Below, piece after piece: positions 7,867-16,962 of a stretch of 34,401 nucleotides of DNA (position 1 is its first letter; each line of letters opens with the position of its first letter). Position numbers and translations under genes: made by a program. The DNA is from Bradyrhizobium oropedii (lineage in GTDB: Bacteria; Pseudomonadota; Alphaproteobacteria; Rhizobiales; Xanthobacteraceae): NCBI RefSeq assembly GCF_020889685.1, contig NZ_JACMYO010000082.1:1-34401 (forward strand), written 5' to 3'. The notes below the pieces were generated by a model. That model saw only the letters and a list, made by a program, of their open reading frames with translations, was not told the DNA's origin and searched no databases.

Positions 7867-7952
7867 CGTCATTGCGAGCGCAGCGAAGCAATCCATCTAT
7901 CCCCACACGCGGTGAGATGGATTGCTTCGTCGCTTCGCTCCTCGCAATGACG
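7867..7952. repeat. Palindromic intergenic repeat (CGTCATTGCGAG...GAAGCAATCC)
   Basis: Arms 7867-7897 and 7916-7952 are reverse complements apart from six extra bases in the right arm. The ends are CGTCATTGCGAG / CTCGCAATGACG and the inner parts GAAGCAATCCATC / GATGGATTGCTTC. It fills the gap between two convergent genes (GGDEF-EAL and DUF1801). Similar CGTCATTGCGAGGAGCGAAGC palindromes are familiar as high-copy repeats in Bradyrhizobium-type genomes (from memory). It may act as a bidirectional transcription end. Confidence 0.8.
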
Positions 7953-7958
7953 ATGACG

Positions 7959-8414
7959 TTACGCCCTGCTGCCTGTCGTCCGCTTGTTCAGGTGATAGGT
8001 CAGCGCCAGCCCAATGCAATGGCGCAACGCGGGCTCCGGCAGTTTGCCGGCGACATCGAGCAGGATCGCGCGATTGCCGCTGTAGCTGAGCTCGGGATAG
8101 AGCTCGCGGAAGGTCTCGACCAGATTGGTCTGGCAATGGAAGTAAACCGCGACCTGGTCGGCGGCCGGCTTCACCTGATCGATCCGGACCGTGCTGCCGC
8201 TGCCGGTCTGCGGCGTGAGGTAGCTCGGCTGGCCCCATTTCAGCGTCTCTTCCAGCGCGCCGACGCCCTTCGTCGTCTTCGCGGTCTCGAAGATCAATCG
8301 CCGCAGCGCCAGCAGCTTCGCCTTGACGGGGGCAGGGTACGCGTCGAACAGCGCTTCTGCGGCTTTCGCCCGCGGGCGTGTCGCCTTGCTGGTCGAGGTT
8401 GCCGGCTTGCGCAT
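7959..8414 (-). CDS. DUF1801 domain protein
   Basis: The 151-residue protein matches the DUF1801/YdhG-like fold in outline. A basic N-terminal tail (TSTSKATRPRAKAAE) is followed by LFDAYPAPVKAKLLALRRLIFETA, then EETLKWGQPSYLT, which is the most characteristic motif of the family, and a C-terminal part with VAVYFHCQTNLVETFRELYPE. The biochemical role of this family is not established. It is cytoplasmic, with no signal or membrane segment. GGAG lies about six bases before the ATG. It follows the chemotaxis receptor gene by 73 bases on the same strand, and a functional link is not evident. Confidence 0.85.
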   Translation of the reverse strand: MRKPATSTSKATRPRAKAAEALFDAYPAPVKAKLLALRRLIFETAKTTKGVGALEETLKWGQPSYLTPQTGSGSTVRIDQVKPAADQVAVYFHCQTNLVETFRELYPELSYSGNRAILLDVAGKLPEPALRHCIGLALTYHLNKRTTGSRA

Positions 8415-8487
8415 GGAAGGCTCCGCGAGGAGGACGTGTAACGTCTGTCTAGCACAGCGCCCCGAAGGTCATATAGAGCGCCGCCGG

Positions 8488-10452
8488 TCAGGCTGCGCGC
8501 AGTCCGGCTAGGAACGTGTCGACGCTGTGCGACAGCGCGGAGGCGTGATCGCCGAGCTGGCCGGAGGTATCCAGCACATTGCCGGTGAGGGCGCGGGACT
8601 GGCCGGCGGCCTCGCTCGCGCCGGCGATGTTGGCGGAGACTTCGCCGGTCCCGGAGGACGCCTGCTGCACGCTGCGGGCAATCTCCCGCGTCGCCGAGTC
8701 CTGCTGCTCGACGGCGGCCGCGATTGCGGTGGCGATCGCCGAGATCTCGCGGATGGTGCCGCTGATGTCGCCGATGGCGCTGACGCAATTGCCGGTGGCG
8801 GACTGGATCGCGCCGACCTGGCCGGCGATCTCCTCGGTCGCCTTCGCGGTCTGGCTCGCCAGGTCCTTCACCTCGGCGGCGACCACGGCAAAGCCGCGGC
8901 CGGCGTCGCCGGCGCGCGCCGCTTCGATGGTGGCGTTGAGCGCCAGCAGGTTGGTCTGGCTGGCGATCGCGCTGATCAGGCGCAGCACGTCGCCGATCTT
9001 CTCGGCTGACGCGGCAAGGCTCGTCACCATCTCGGTGGTTTCCATCGCCTTGGCCACGGCGCCGTCGGCGACGCGGCTGGAATGGGTGACCTGGCGGCCG
9101 ATCTCGGTGATCGAGGACGCCAGCTCTTCGGTTGCGGCGGCGACTGCGTTGACGCTGGCCGATGCTTCCTCCGACGCGGCGGCCGCCGCCGAGGTTCGTT
9201 CCGAGGTGCCGTTGACGCTGGTCGTGATCTCGTTGGCGACACGCTGCATCGCGCCCGACGACTGCGCGACGGCGGCGACCATGCCCTTGACGTCGGCTTC
9301 GAAACGGTCGGCCATCTGCTGCTGCAACGCCTGCTTGTCGGACGCCGCCTTGACCTTGTCGGCTTCCTGCGCGTCGCGCAGCGAGGTGGTTTCGATCATG
9401 CCGCGGCGGAACACGTCGACCGCCTTCGCCATGGTGCCGAGCTCGTCGCGGCGCTCGCTGCCGGGAATGGTGACGCTGGTGTCGCCGCTGGACAGGCGGT
9501 TCATCACGGCGGTGATTGCGGTGAGCGGTCGCGACAGGCCGCGGCCGAGCAGGAACGCAAGCAATACGGCTGCGGCCAGGATCGCGACCACGCCGAGGAT
9601 CAGATTGCGCTGCGCACTCGCGGCAGCTGCTGCATAGTCGCTGGTGTCCTTGACGATCTCGAGCACGGCGACCGGTTCGCCGGCATAGTTCTTGATCTGG
9701 CCGAGATAGAGTTCCACAGCATGGCCGTCGAGCGTCGCATCGCGCAGCAGGGCTGCCCCGTTCATCACGGCCTTGAGCTCGTCCGGGGTCGCGACCACGG
9801 TGTCGCCGAAGGTGGACGACAGCCGCTTGAAGCTCTTGCCGTCGAAGGAATGCACGGCAAGGTCGATGCCGAAGCGCTTCTTGGCGCGGTCGACGAATTC
9901 CTTGCCGAAGGCGACGCCGATGTCGACATTGCCCAGCGTCTTGCCGTCATGCACGACCGGGGTCATGCCGAAGATCGAAAGCGCCTCGCGGGCGGGCTCG
10001 ACGCCGACGATCGGTTTGCCGGCCTTGATCGATTCCACCACGGTGATGCGCCGTGTGGAGGCGTCGTCGCCGAAGATTTTCGGGGTGTGGATCCGGTAGA
10101 AGCTCGTCGCCGGGGCCTGCCAGAACGAAATCAGCGGAATGCCCTGCGCCTTGATCGACGCCCAGGGGGCGGCGAGCAGCTTGCCGAGGCCGTCGCGGTC
10201 GCCTTTGGCGATCGCGTCCTCGACCGGCGGCAGGGCGGCGATGACGGCCGAGACCGCGAGCGCCGTGCGGCCCTCGTAGTCGATCGCCGCAATCACGCTG
10301 TCATATTGCAGCTTGAGCTGCTGATCGAGCGCGAGCCGGGTCAGCGCGCGCTGCTGGCTGATCGAGAAACCGCCGAGGATGGCGCAGGCGACTGCAACGG
10401 TCAGTGAAATCGCCAGGATCAGGCGAGCGGCAATCGATCGAAGCGTGAACAT
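8488..10452 (-). CDS. Methyl-accepting chemotaxis protein with periplasmic sensor domain
   Basis: This is a transmembrane chemoreceptor of 654 residues that controls CheA activity. Order: TM1 (about 11-33), a large periplasmic domain of Cache type (about 40-280, with FYRIHTPKIFGDDAS and GMTPVVHDGKTLGNVDIGV), TM2 (about 283-303), HAMP (about 303-356, GRGLSRPLTAIT) and the signalling coiled coil. The hairpin tip has QTNLLALNATIEAARAGDAG, followed by RGFAVVAAEVKDLASQTAKA. The protein ends TFLAGLRAA, without the CheR/CheB-binding pentapeptide of some receptors. The start used is the ATG at 10452; the frame extends upstream to 10512. The ligand cannot be deduced. No che genes are nearby, so it is an orphan receptor. 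Confidence 0.95.
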   Translation of the reverse strand: MFTLRSIAARLILAISLTVAVACAILGGFSISQQRALTRLALDQQLKLQYDSVIAAIDYEGRTALAVSAVIAALPPVEDAIAKGDRDGLGKLLAAPWASIKAQGIPLISFWQAPATSFYRIHTPKIFGDDASTRRITVVESIKAGKPIVGVEPAREALSIFGMTPVVHDGKTLGNVDIGVAFGKEFVDRAKKRFGIDLAVHSFDGKSFKRLSSTFGDTVVATPDELKAVMNGAALLRDATLDGHAVELYLGQIKNYAGEPVAVLEIVKDTSDYAAAAASAQRNLILGVVAILAAAVLLAFLLGRGLSRPLTAITAVMNRLSSGDTSVTIPGSERRDELGTMAKAVDVFRRGMIETTSLRDAQEADKVKAASDKQALQQQMADRFEADVKGMVAAVAQSSGAMQRVANEITTSVNGTSERTSAAAAASEEASASVNAVAAATEELASSITEIGRQVTHSSRVADGAVAKAMETTEMVTSLAASAEKIGDVLRLISAIASQTNLLALNATIEAARAGDAGRGFAVVAAEVKDLASQTAKATEEIAGQVGAIQSATGNCVSAIGDISGTIREISAIATAIAAAVEQQDSATREIARSVQQASSGTGEVSANIAGASEAAGQSRALTGNVLDTSGQLGDHASALSHSVDTFLAGLRAA

Positions 10453-10619
10453 GGGACCGTCGGAACTCCAGGCATTAGCGCCGGCCGCAAAGTCCCAGAA
10501 AAAGCTTAACAACCGGATGTTGCGCCGCCGAAATTCGTGCCGCAGCCCTGGCCGCCGGTGCCTACTTTCGTACCATGCGCCACAACGCGATGAGATCGGG
10601 TTGAATCAGACTGCGCCCA

Positions 10620-10650
10620 GATGTCCGCTTCCGGTGAATACGCGGACATC
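10620..10650. repeat. Hairpin GATGTCCGC...GCGGACATC downstream of the acyltransferase gene
   Basis: The nine-base arms at 10620-10628 and 10642-10650 are perfect complements with a 13-base loop. The element ends two bases before the acyltransferase stop. It resembles the ATGTC...GACAT hairpins at 20001-20028 and 20046-20076. It could serve as a 3' stabiliser or terminator, although no T run follows on the minus strand. Confidence 0.6.
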
Positions 10651-10652
10651 GC

Positions 10653-11798
10653 TCAAAGAACGGCGCGCAAGCCGGGTGTTCGCTGAGCGACGAAACCGAC
10701 GAGGAGAAAGCTGAACACAACCCCGCCTATGCCGGCCACCGCGAATTTGATGCCGACGGAAGCGGGCCAGTCATGCAGGAAACGCGTCACCGCGATCAAG
10801 ATCGGAGCGTGCAGGACATAAACGCCAAACGCATTGCGCGTCAGGAATGACGCCAAGGCACCTTGGCTATTGAAGCGCTCCCGGTAGAGCGTGATCGCCC
10901 CCAGCGTCAGCGCAAGACAGGTGAATGAGCGCCAGGCGTCCATGCCGGCAGCCTGCCAGTGCCAACCGCCGCGATAGGCGGAGACGCCGCCGCTCATGGC
11001 GCCGCCCGTTGCGATCAGGACGATCCACAGCGCACTGCCGGCTGCAAGGCCTGCCCACAGCCAACGCCTTCCGACGCGCCATGGAATCTGGCGCAACCAA
11101 TCGGCTCTCCACGCCGCGATTCCGGCAGCATACATGAACGGGTATTGCGGAAAGTCGTGCACATCGATGTTGAGAACGGTCGTGGCGTCCGGAAAGGCAG
11201 CGCCCACCGCAAAGGTCACGATGGCGATCAGGATCGCATAGCCCAACACGACCCCGGTAGACGGGGGTTGCCGCGGGACGAGCCGGACCGGGCGCACCTG
11301 GCACAGCGCGGCATAGATGGCCGAGAACAGGAGAAGCACAAGGCAGAACCAGAGGGGACCCGACTCGTCGAGAAGATCCCCCGAGCGGAGGTGCAGCCAC
11401 CAGTCCTGCATGAATGTGCGCGGCGGGTTCGACTGCCACGACCCTGCGACGAAATACTCGGTCAGCGGACCGATCACCGTCATATACAGCAGCAGCGGCA
11501 GGCCGAGCCGCCGCACTCGCTCGCGCATGAAAGCGCCGGCGCCCTTGCGTGCGATGGCGCCGGCAGCAAAGAAGCCGGCTATGCCGAACAGCAATCCCAT
11601 CGCAACCGCGTGCTGAAAGGATTGATAGGCGGCAAACCCGAACTTCGCTCCGAGGCCCAGTTCGGGATGCTCACGGTAGTACCAACTGCCGAAGGGCGAG
11701 TAGGTCACGGCCGCGTGCATGATGACGACCAGGCTGATCGCCGACCAGCGCAGGTTGTCGATATAGAAAAGGCGATAGCCTGGCTTCGCGATGGGCAT
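10653..11798 (-). CDS. Acyltransferase-3 family membrane protein
   Basis: This is a multi-pass membrane O-acyltransferase of 381 residues. The family acylates sugars, glucans, antibiotics or envelope polymers. The N-terminus YRLFYIDNLRWSAISLVVIMHAAVTYSPF holds the family's opening helix with its RW and H residues (quoted in two parts: YRLFYIDNLRW and VVIMHAAVTYSPF). About ten hydrophobic helices follow, with ERVRRLGLPLLLYM as the conserved RxxRL motif. GGAGGA lies eight bases before the ATG. It sits 34 bases after the AraC-type regulator gene and is probably co-transcribed with it. The substrate is unknown. It is also downstream of the RiPP genes, so a tailoring role is possible but unsupported. 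Confidence 0.88.
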   Translation of the reverse strand: MPIAKPGYRLFYIDNLRWSAISLVVIMHAAVTYSPFGSWYYREHPELGLGAKFGFAAYQSFQHAVAMGLLFGIAGFFAAGAIARKGAGAFMRERVRRLGLPLLLYMTVIGPLTEYFVAGSWQSNPPRTFMQDWWLHLRSGDLLDESGPLWFCLVLLLFSAIYAALCQVRPVRLVPRQPPSTGVVLGYAILIAIVTFAVGAAFPDATTVLNIDVHDFPQYPFMYAAGIAAWRADWLRQIPWRVGRRWLWAGLAAGSALWIVLIATGGAMSGGVSAYRGGWHWQAAGMDAWRSFTCLALTLGAITLYRERFNSQGALASFLTRNAFGVYVLHAPILIAVTRFLHDWPASVGIKFAVAGIGGVVFSFLLVGFVAQRTPGLRAVL

Positions 11799-11832
11799 GA
11801 TGCCGTCCTCCTGGTCGCGCCAGGATCAGGCC

Positions 11833-12921
11833 TCATATCGATGTGGCGGTCTTGTCGAAATTCGCGTCCGCCCTGGCCGAATCCGGCGAGGGATGGCCGA
11901 TTGCGAAATCGGCCAGTGCCCGACGACGGAACTCAGTGGGCGTTTCGCCGGCTTGAGCCTTGAAGGCACGGTTGAACGGACCGATCGATCCCCAACCGGC
12001 GTCAAGGGCGATGGTCAGCACCGGGACACGCGCTTGCGCAGGGTCAGACAACGCCGCCCGCGCCTCTTTCATCCTGTACTGGTTGACAAATTCGGTGAAG
12101 TTCCGGTGGCCGAGCCGCTGGTTGATCAGCCGCCGGAGGCGGTAGGCGGGCGCTCCCAACTGCTCGGCCAGTCGATCCACCGAAAGGTCCATGTCGCGGT
12201 AGGCGCGCTCGTGCTCCATCGCCTGCCGCAGCCGCTCTGCCAGTTGGCGCTCCACCGGGCTCATCTCCGCTGTCACCGGCATCGCCAGCGTCGTTGGCGC
12301 GGAGGGGGCTGGTTGGAGTGCCGGCTCAGGCACAAGCGCGCGCAGACGGATCAGAACCGCGACCACGGACAGGCCGAGCACGGCCGAGAGTTCGGGCAGC
12401 CAGCGGACGCCGGCGGCGTCCAGCACCGTCGTGCCAAGGATGACGAGGCCAATACCGCAGGCGAACACGATCCTTACGCGCCGGCGCCCCTCGACCAGGT
12501 CTGCCTTGCGCCCGGCAAGCACCCGAGCGGTCTCGAAGATCACCAGGATCAGCGTCGCGGCATGCGTCGCGTTCCAGGCCACGGCCGAGCCGGACAAGGT
12601 GGCCGCGGCTGCGAGCGGCAGCATGGCAGCGAAGCCGGCCCACCGCCAGCGCGTCGGCGGGTTGCTGTCGGCAAAGGCTGTCTCGGCCCAGGCGACAAAC
12701 ACGCCTGCGATCGAATTGCTGAGGATCCGCAGCGGAACGATCCACCAGGCGAGCATTTCGTGTATTTCGGGCGCCGTTTCGATCAGGAACGCGATCACGC
12801 AGAGATCGAAGAGCAGTGTGACGCGACCTATCGGCGATCGGAGCGTGCCGGGAAATCCGATGATCGCAAGCATGCCGAGGAGCGCCAATGCGCCACCGCG
12901 AAGCCCGGTTTCAAGCAGCAT
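11833..12921 (-). CDS. Membrane-bound AraC-type transcriptional regulator
   Basis: The 362-residue protein joins an integral-membrane sensor to an AraC DNA-binding domain. Residues 1-195 hold about six hydrophobic segments (for example ALALLGMLAIIGF and VTLLFDLCVIAFLI). A short Pro/Ala linker follows. The HTH region spans about 245-335, with LSVDRLAEQLGAPAYRLRRL in the first helix-turn-helix and TIALDAGWGSIGPFNRAFKA then GETPTEFR in the second, as in AraC/XylS proteins. The start is the ATG at 12919-12921, because GGGAGG lies six to seven bases upstream; the frame extends further, to 13020. It probably controls the acyltransferase gene that follows. There is no classical arabinose-type cupin domain. 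Confidence 0.9.
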   Translation of the reverse strand: MLLETGLRGGALALLGMLAIIGFPGTLRSPIGRVTLLFDLCVIAFLIETAPEIHEMLAWWIVPLRILSNSIAGVFVAWAETAFADSNPPTRWRWAGFAAMLPLAAAATLSGSAVAWNATHAATLILVIFETARVLAGRKADLVEGRRRVRIVFACGIGLVILGTTVLDAAGVRWLPELSAVLGLSVVAVLIRLRALVPEPALQPAPSAPTTLAMPVTAEMSPVERQLAERLRQAMEHERAYRDMDLSVDRLAEQLGAPAYRLRRLINQRLGHRNFTEFVNQYRMKEARAALSDPAQARVPVLTIALDAGWGSIGPFNRAFKAQAGETPTEFRRRALADFAIGHPSPDSARADANFDKTATSI

Positions 12922-13070
12922 GGTGAACCTCCCGACCATGTCCTGACTCGAACGATGGGCGCTTGCAAGCCAAGAAGCGCTCTTCGGCGGCAGGGTCTGG
13001 CCCGAATGGAAGCAAGACATCCCACGATCAGTGGGCTCAACGTGTCCGCCTGAGCCGCGGAGCTGGCTCT

Positions 13071-14528
13071 CTAGCTTGCAGCCAGCGGTTTCTTGCCGCG
13101 TCCGAGTGCAAATTGACCGACCGGGCTCTCGACATGAAATTCGAGCTCGGTGATTTTCGCAAAAAGATCGATGTTGGTCGTGCCGATGGCGCAGCCGCCA
13201 AGGCCCATATCAGTCGCCGCCAGATAGAACGTCTGGATCATGGTGCCGACATCCTTCAGGATCAGCGAATATGCGATTGAGCTGTATTTCCAGGACACCC
13301 GCCCAAAACGCGCGGCGATCGTGATCAGGACCTGCGGCGGGCCGGGCGCGTCCATGGCAAACTCGGCCGCCGTCGAGAGCGCCTGGAGCTGGTGGGCGGA
13401 AGCGCCGATCGCCACCAGTGCGTGACCACCCGCATCGTAATGGTAAAATCCGCGCGCAAGCCCCTCGCAGTTCGAGACGGCCAGGTACAATTCCAGCTCG
13501 TAAGCGCTGCCCGCCGATGGATAGGGCCTTGCGCTGTAGGTGACTTCAGGGCCGTCGTCAAAACTCGCTCCGCTCTTCCATTCCGATAGCACGCGGGCGG
13601 TGGTCTCGAGAAACTGTGCGAGTTCGGCGAGCGTGACCGGGTGCTGGTCGTCGAAGTCTCGTATTGAATGGCGTTCACGCAACAGCTTCGCGAAGGGCGA
13701 GATCGGCTCCCGCGTGGAGAATTTGTGGAGGGTGATCTTCTCGCCTGGCCAACGCGGACGTATCGCAGGCAGCGGTGGAACGACGCCCGCATAGGTGAAC
13801 GCACCGCCAACCGGATCGGCATGTCGGCCCTCCGTGCTCCGCGTGTGAAACACGAGATCGTGGAAATCCCAGAGAACGAGGTTGCCGTCGCCTTCATTCT
13901 CCCGAAGGCCGTCGCCGTCTTTCGCATTGAGCTTGATCAGCATCTGGCTGTCGAGCAGCAGTCCGAGCAGATCGAGGTTCAAGGAGGTCGCGTGGCGACG
14001 AAGCTTGCTGATCTGCTGGGGCTGCGACAGGGCCACAAGGGTGGCGGCGATGGCGGGATCGCAAATCCGAAACAGTGCCCCGGCGCGCGGCGATTCCAGC
14101 ACCATCTCGTTGCCGCGCCGGCGCAGATAGGCGAAGCGCGACAACACGATGGTATCACCGTTCCCCAGCTTTGCGCGCTGCGGCCAGTATTCGGCGACCT
14201 GCGGCTCGATGATCACGAGGTCCCGCTCCTCGCGCGGAAAGGATAGGCGGTATTCGAGAAGCCCGTGCCGCGCCAGTCGCTGCACCAGGGCATGAACCTG
14301 CCTCGCGAGGGCACTTTTGCCGGCAAAGGAGGCGAGCGGCAGGCCGGAGGTGAGGTGTCCCGCACGGTCGATCGCCGCCGCGCTGAATTGTCCCAGATTG
14401 ACCGTATAGCGGCCGAGGGCAGCGGCGATGCTTCCGTCCGCCTGCATATGAAGGGAAAAACGACCGTTCAATCGGGCGGCGATGACTGGTGCGATCTTCT
14501 TGGTCGGCATTTTCCGGAGAACGCGCAC
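13071..14528 (-). CDS. SagB-type FMN-dependent azoline dehydrogenase
   Basis: SagB/ThcOx-type flavoenzymes oxidise thiazoline and oxazoline rings to thiazoles and oxazoles in RiPP maturation. The 485-residue protein has a long N-terminal region (1-260), possibly a peptide-binding module. A nitroreductase-fold catalytic domain follows, with RERHSIRDF at 284-292, PYPSAGSAYELELY at 335-348 (FMN-binding segment) and GLGGCAIGTTN near the C-terminus. It starts with a GTG 12 bases after the YcaO stop. AAGG of its ribosome-binding site directly follows that stop TGA, so translation should be coupled. The neighbours YcaO and Cys-rich precursor make the azole role much more likely than a plain nitroreductase. 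Confidence 0.92.
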   Translation of the reverse strand: MRVLRKMPTKKIAPVIAARLNGRFSLHMQADGSIAAALGRYTVNLGQFSAAAIDRAGHLTSGLPLASFAGKSALARQVHALVQRLARHGLLEYRLSFPREERDLVIIEPQVAEYWPQRAKLGNGDTIVLSRFAYLRRRGNEMVLESPRAGALFRICDPAIAATLVALSQPQQISKLRRHATSLNLDLLGLLLDSQMLIKLNAKDGDGLRENEGDGNLVLWDFHDLVFHTRSTEGRHADPVGGAFTYAGVVPPLPAIRPRWPGEKITLHKFSTREPISPFAKLLRERHSIRDFDDQHPVTLAELAQFLETTARVLSEWKSGASFDDGPEVTYSARPYPSAGSAYELELYLAVSNCEGLARGFYHYDAGGHALVAIGASAHQLQALSTAAEFAMDAPGPPQVLITIAARFGRVSWKYSSIAYSLILKDVGTMIQTFYLAATDMGLGGCAIGTTNIDLFAKITELEFHVESPVGQFALGRGKKPLAAS

Positions 14529-14540
14529 GGAAGCCGACCT

Positions 14541-16787
14541 TCAGGTGTGTGGAAGAAACGGAGTGAGTTCGCTTTCCAGTCGCGAGCGATCCAATAATCC
14601 AAGCTTCACCGGAACATCGTAAAGCCGGCCGGGCGCGAAGCGGCGATAGAAATGCCGCAAGCCCGGAACGAGCACTCTGACGACGGGGACTTCGACGTCG
14701 GGCCGCGTCTGGTCGAGCACGAGGAAATCATGTCCCGCGCCGGTGGCAATCTCGATGCAGGCATTGACCTGGTCGCTCGTATTATCGTGAACCTTGAGGC
14801 TCGGTGCCGGCGGGACGATCGGATTGTCGCTGGGGATCAGAAAGGGATAGTCGTCAAGTCGCAGCGGCGTAACACCGTCAAGCGTCGGCTTCTCGCCGCT
14901 TCCGCCGCCCATCATGCCGATCGACATGAACTGGGTCAGCTCCGTGAGGGAACGCAGCAGGGCTATGCGGCGATCGAAATGCGAGCCGGAGCCGAACTCG
15001 ATATTTTCGTGTCCGTTCTGCATCCAGTGCGTGATCGCCACGTAAGAGGGAATGCCGAGATCGCTGGTGATGTCGAGCACCCAAAGCCGGCGCCCCGCAT
15101 CGGCAAACTGGGTTTGCAGATCCCGCACATAGGAATCGTCGAATTGCGTGAGGTCGACTTCGGCACGTTGCAGCCGATTGTACCACCAGATGGCGTAGGC
15201 ATCGCGTTCGACCAGTTCGAGGAAGCCTTGAACGATGGCTTCCTCACGGGTGTTGCCGGCCGCACATCCGTTGGAATCCGTGTGGAAGCCGCCATAGAAA
15301 AAGTACAGCAGGCCGGTCGGAAGATATTTGAAACGCTTGTCGCGCAACGACCAGACCGGCGACCACTCGGTTTTTGTCGAGGGATCGAACGGCTCGGGAA
15401 CCGGGTGTGAATCGTCCGGCTGCGGGGCATGCCTGTTCTGAAACTGCGTGTCGCTGAAAAGCTGGACGTCGTTGGGAAGAAGAGCGTCACCGGGAGCGAA
15501 ATCGGTAAAGCGGCGCTTCGTCCTGATCTCGTCGCCCTGGAAAATGCCCGAATAGCGCTCGATCGCCTCCATCAGCGCGCTGGCCTCGCCCTGTTCGGCC
15601 GTGGAACCCTTGCCGAAGCTGCCGCCGCTCAGTCCGGATCTGAGCTGGTCAACGTTCCAGGCCGGCGCGGAGAAGTTGTGGTAGGCGAAGAAATTCGTAT
15701 TCATCGGCAGATCGGCCTCGATCCGCTCGAGCCGCGAAACGACGCCGGTCAGCGGACTTACGTGTTTGCGGAACCGCGCTACGGTGGTTCGCGATGTCAC
15801 GGTGCGGTATCCGCCGCTGGTGACGATGAGCTTTCTGCCCTCGGCAATCTCGATCGAGGTTGCCGCCCGGCGCGGGCTCTGCAGCTTCTTGCTGCCGCAA
15901 GTGGGACATTGCGGGCGTTTCGCGACATAGTGCTTGGCAACGACGGCACCAGTCAGGTCGAAGCTTGCGATGTGATCGCGCAGGTCGGTGCGAAAACCCG
16001 AGGCAATCGCCTTCGTGATCTCTACGGCAGCGAAGTGAACCGCGGTCTGTCCAACGGAGTCGTGGACCAGCGGCGATACGGCGACGGTTTGCGCCGGTCC
16101 GCGGTCGAGAAATCCCTTGATCTCCCGATTGCGTATCATGCGATCGAACAGGCAGGTCCAGCAGGCGCTCTCGCCCGGCTTGAACACAGGTCCCACCAAC
16201 GGAATCACGCCGGACGGCTGCACCAGGAGCCACGGTGTCCCATCGGCGACGCGCTCCGCGTTCAGTTCGGCGAGCCGTCGATCAAGATAGTCGTTCACCA
16301 GCGTGATGATGAGCCTGGGCGACCGCTTGGTGATCTGAACGCCAAGCTTGCTCAAGGCCGTGCTCAGTTCCCTGCCGCCTTTGACATCGATCGATTCCAC
16401 CCGCACAGGGCAATTGCGGAGATTCTGCTCCGCGACCTCGGGAGGCAGGCCGAGGCTCGCCCAATATCCATCAACGGCGCCCGCGAATGCGTGCGGTGCT
16501 CCGCTAACGACGTAACGGCGCTCCAACAGCCGCTTGATCGCTTCCTCGATCTTGTCGGCGGGAAAACTCCTTGAAAGCTGGCGAACGATCTCTGGCGCAG
16601 CCCTTCCGTTTTTTCCGATCGCCGTAGCTACAGCACAATACAGATCGCCGTGCAGGAAGAACTTGCGATTCTCGGAATAAAGACAGACCACATTGGGAGG
16701 AATGACATAGGCGGTGAAGTTCGGCGCGAAGCGCAAAACGCCCTTGCGGGTCTGCCTCGCAGCGCGGCTCTTGCGATTGACTGTCAT
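14541..16787 (-). CDS. Fused leader-binding/E1-like and YcaO cyclodehydratase (TOMM synthetase)
   Basis: The 748-residue enzyme should use ATP to cyclise cysteine side chains of the precursor into thiazolines. Residues 15-95 look like a winged-helix leader-recognition domain. Residues 125-310 resemble the E1/ThiF-like partner, with two CxxC pairs (C209, C212 and C294, C297) that suit a structural zinc. The YcaO domain covers about 340-748. It has EQGEASALMEAIERYS (400-413) and NGCAAGNTREEAIVQGFLEL followed by VERDA, which hold the glutamates that bind ATP and magnesium. The end reads ELTPFLPHT, a reduced version of the proline-rich tail of azoline-forming YcaOs. It lies between the precursor (a 255-base gap with a terminator) and SagB (12 bases). 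It is a fusion like other SagCD/TruD-type proteins. Confidence 0.93.
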   Translation of the reverse strand: MTVNRKSRAARQTRKGVLRFAPNFTAYVIPPNVVCLYSENRKFFLHGDLYCAVATAIGKNGRAAPEIVRQLSRSFPADKIEEAIKRLLERRYVVSGAPHAFAGAVDGYWASLGLPPEVAEQNLRNCPVRVESIDVKGGRELSTALSKLGVQITKRSPRLIITLVNDYLDRRLAELNAERVADGTPWLLVQPSGVIPLVGPVFKPGESACWTCLFDRMIRNREIKGFLDRGPAQTVAVSPLVHDSVGQTAVHFAAVEITKAIASGFRTDLRDHIASFDLTGAVVAKHYVAKRPQCPTCGSKKLQSPRRAATSIEIAEGRKLIVTSGGYRTVTSRTTVARFRKHVSPLTGVVSRLERIEADLPMNTNFFAYHNFSAPAWNVDQLRSGLSGGSFGKGSTAEQGEASALMEAIERYSGIFQGDEIRTKRRFTDFAPGDALLPNDVQLFSDTQFQNRHAPQPDDSHPVPEPFDPSTKTEWSPVWSLRDKRFKYLPTGLLYFFYGGFHTDSNGCAAGNTREEAIVQGFLELVERDAYAIWWYNRLQRAEVDLTQFDDSYVRDLQTQFADAGRRLWVLDITSDLGIPSYVAITHWMQNGHENIEFGSGSHFDRRIALLRSLTELTQFMSIGMMGGGSGEKPTLDGVTPLRLDDYPFLIPSDNPIVPPAPSLKVHDNTSDQVNACIEIATGAGHDFLVLDQTRPDVEVPVVRVLVPGLRHFYRRFAPGRLYDVPVKLGLLDRSRLESELTPFLPHT

Positions 16788-16962
16788 CGGGTCAGCACGC
16801 TGATCCTGTTCCCGTCACTGCCGGTTGCCGGCGCACGGCAAACCACTGCCCCGCCCAACTTGTGCGCCGAGCTCGACCACTGGCATTCTTCGAATAAGTT
16901 GGATCACACTCGCCCGCCATCGGCAAGCTGACCGGCCAGGCGCGGCGAACGTTGTAAAGCAA

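Noticed and set aside
10653..12921. AraC and acyltransferase genes as firm members of the RiPP operon
   Set aside because: A 149-base gap separates them from SagB, and neither family is a standard part of azole-peptide clusters; I kept this only as a possibility.
12922..13020. N-terminal extension of the AraC-type regulator
   Set aside because: GGGAGG directly before the ATG at 12919-12921 marks the likely start; the extension is hydrophilic and unlike the family.
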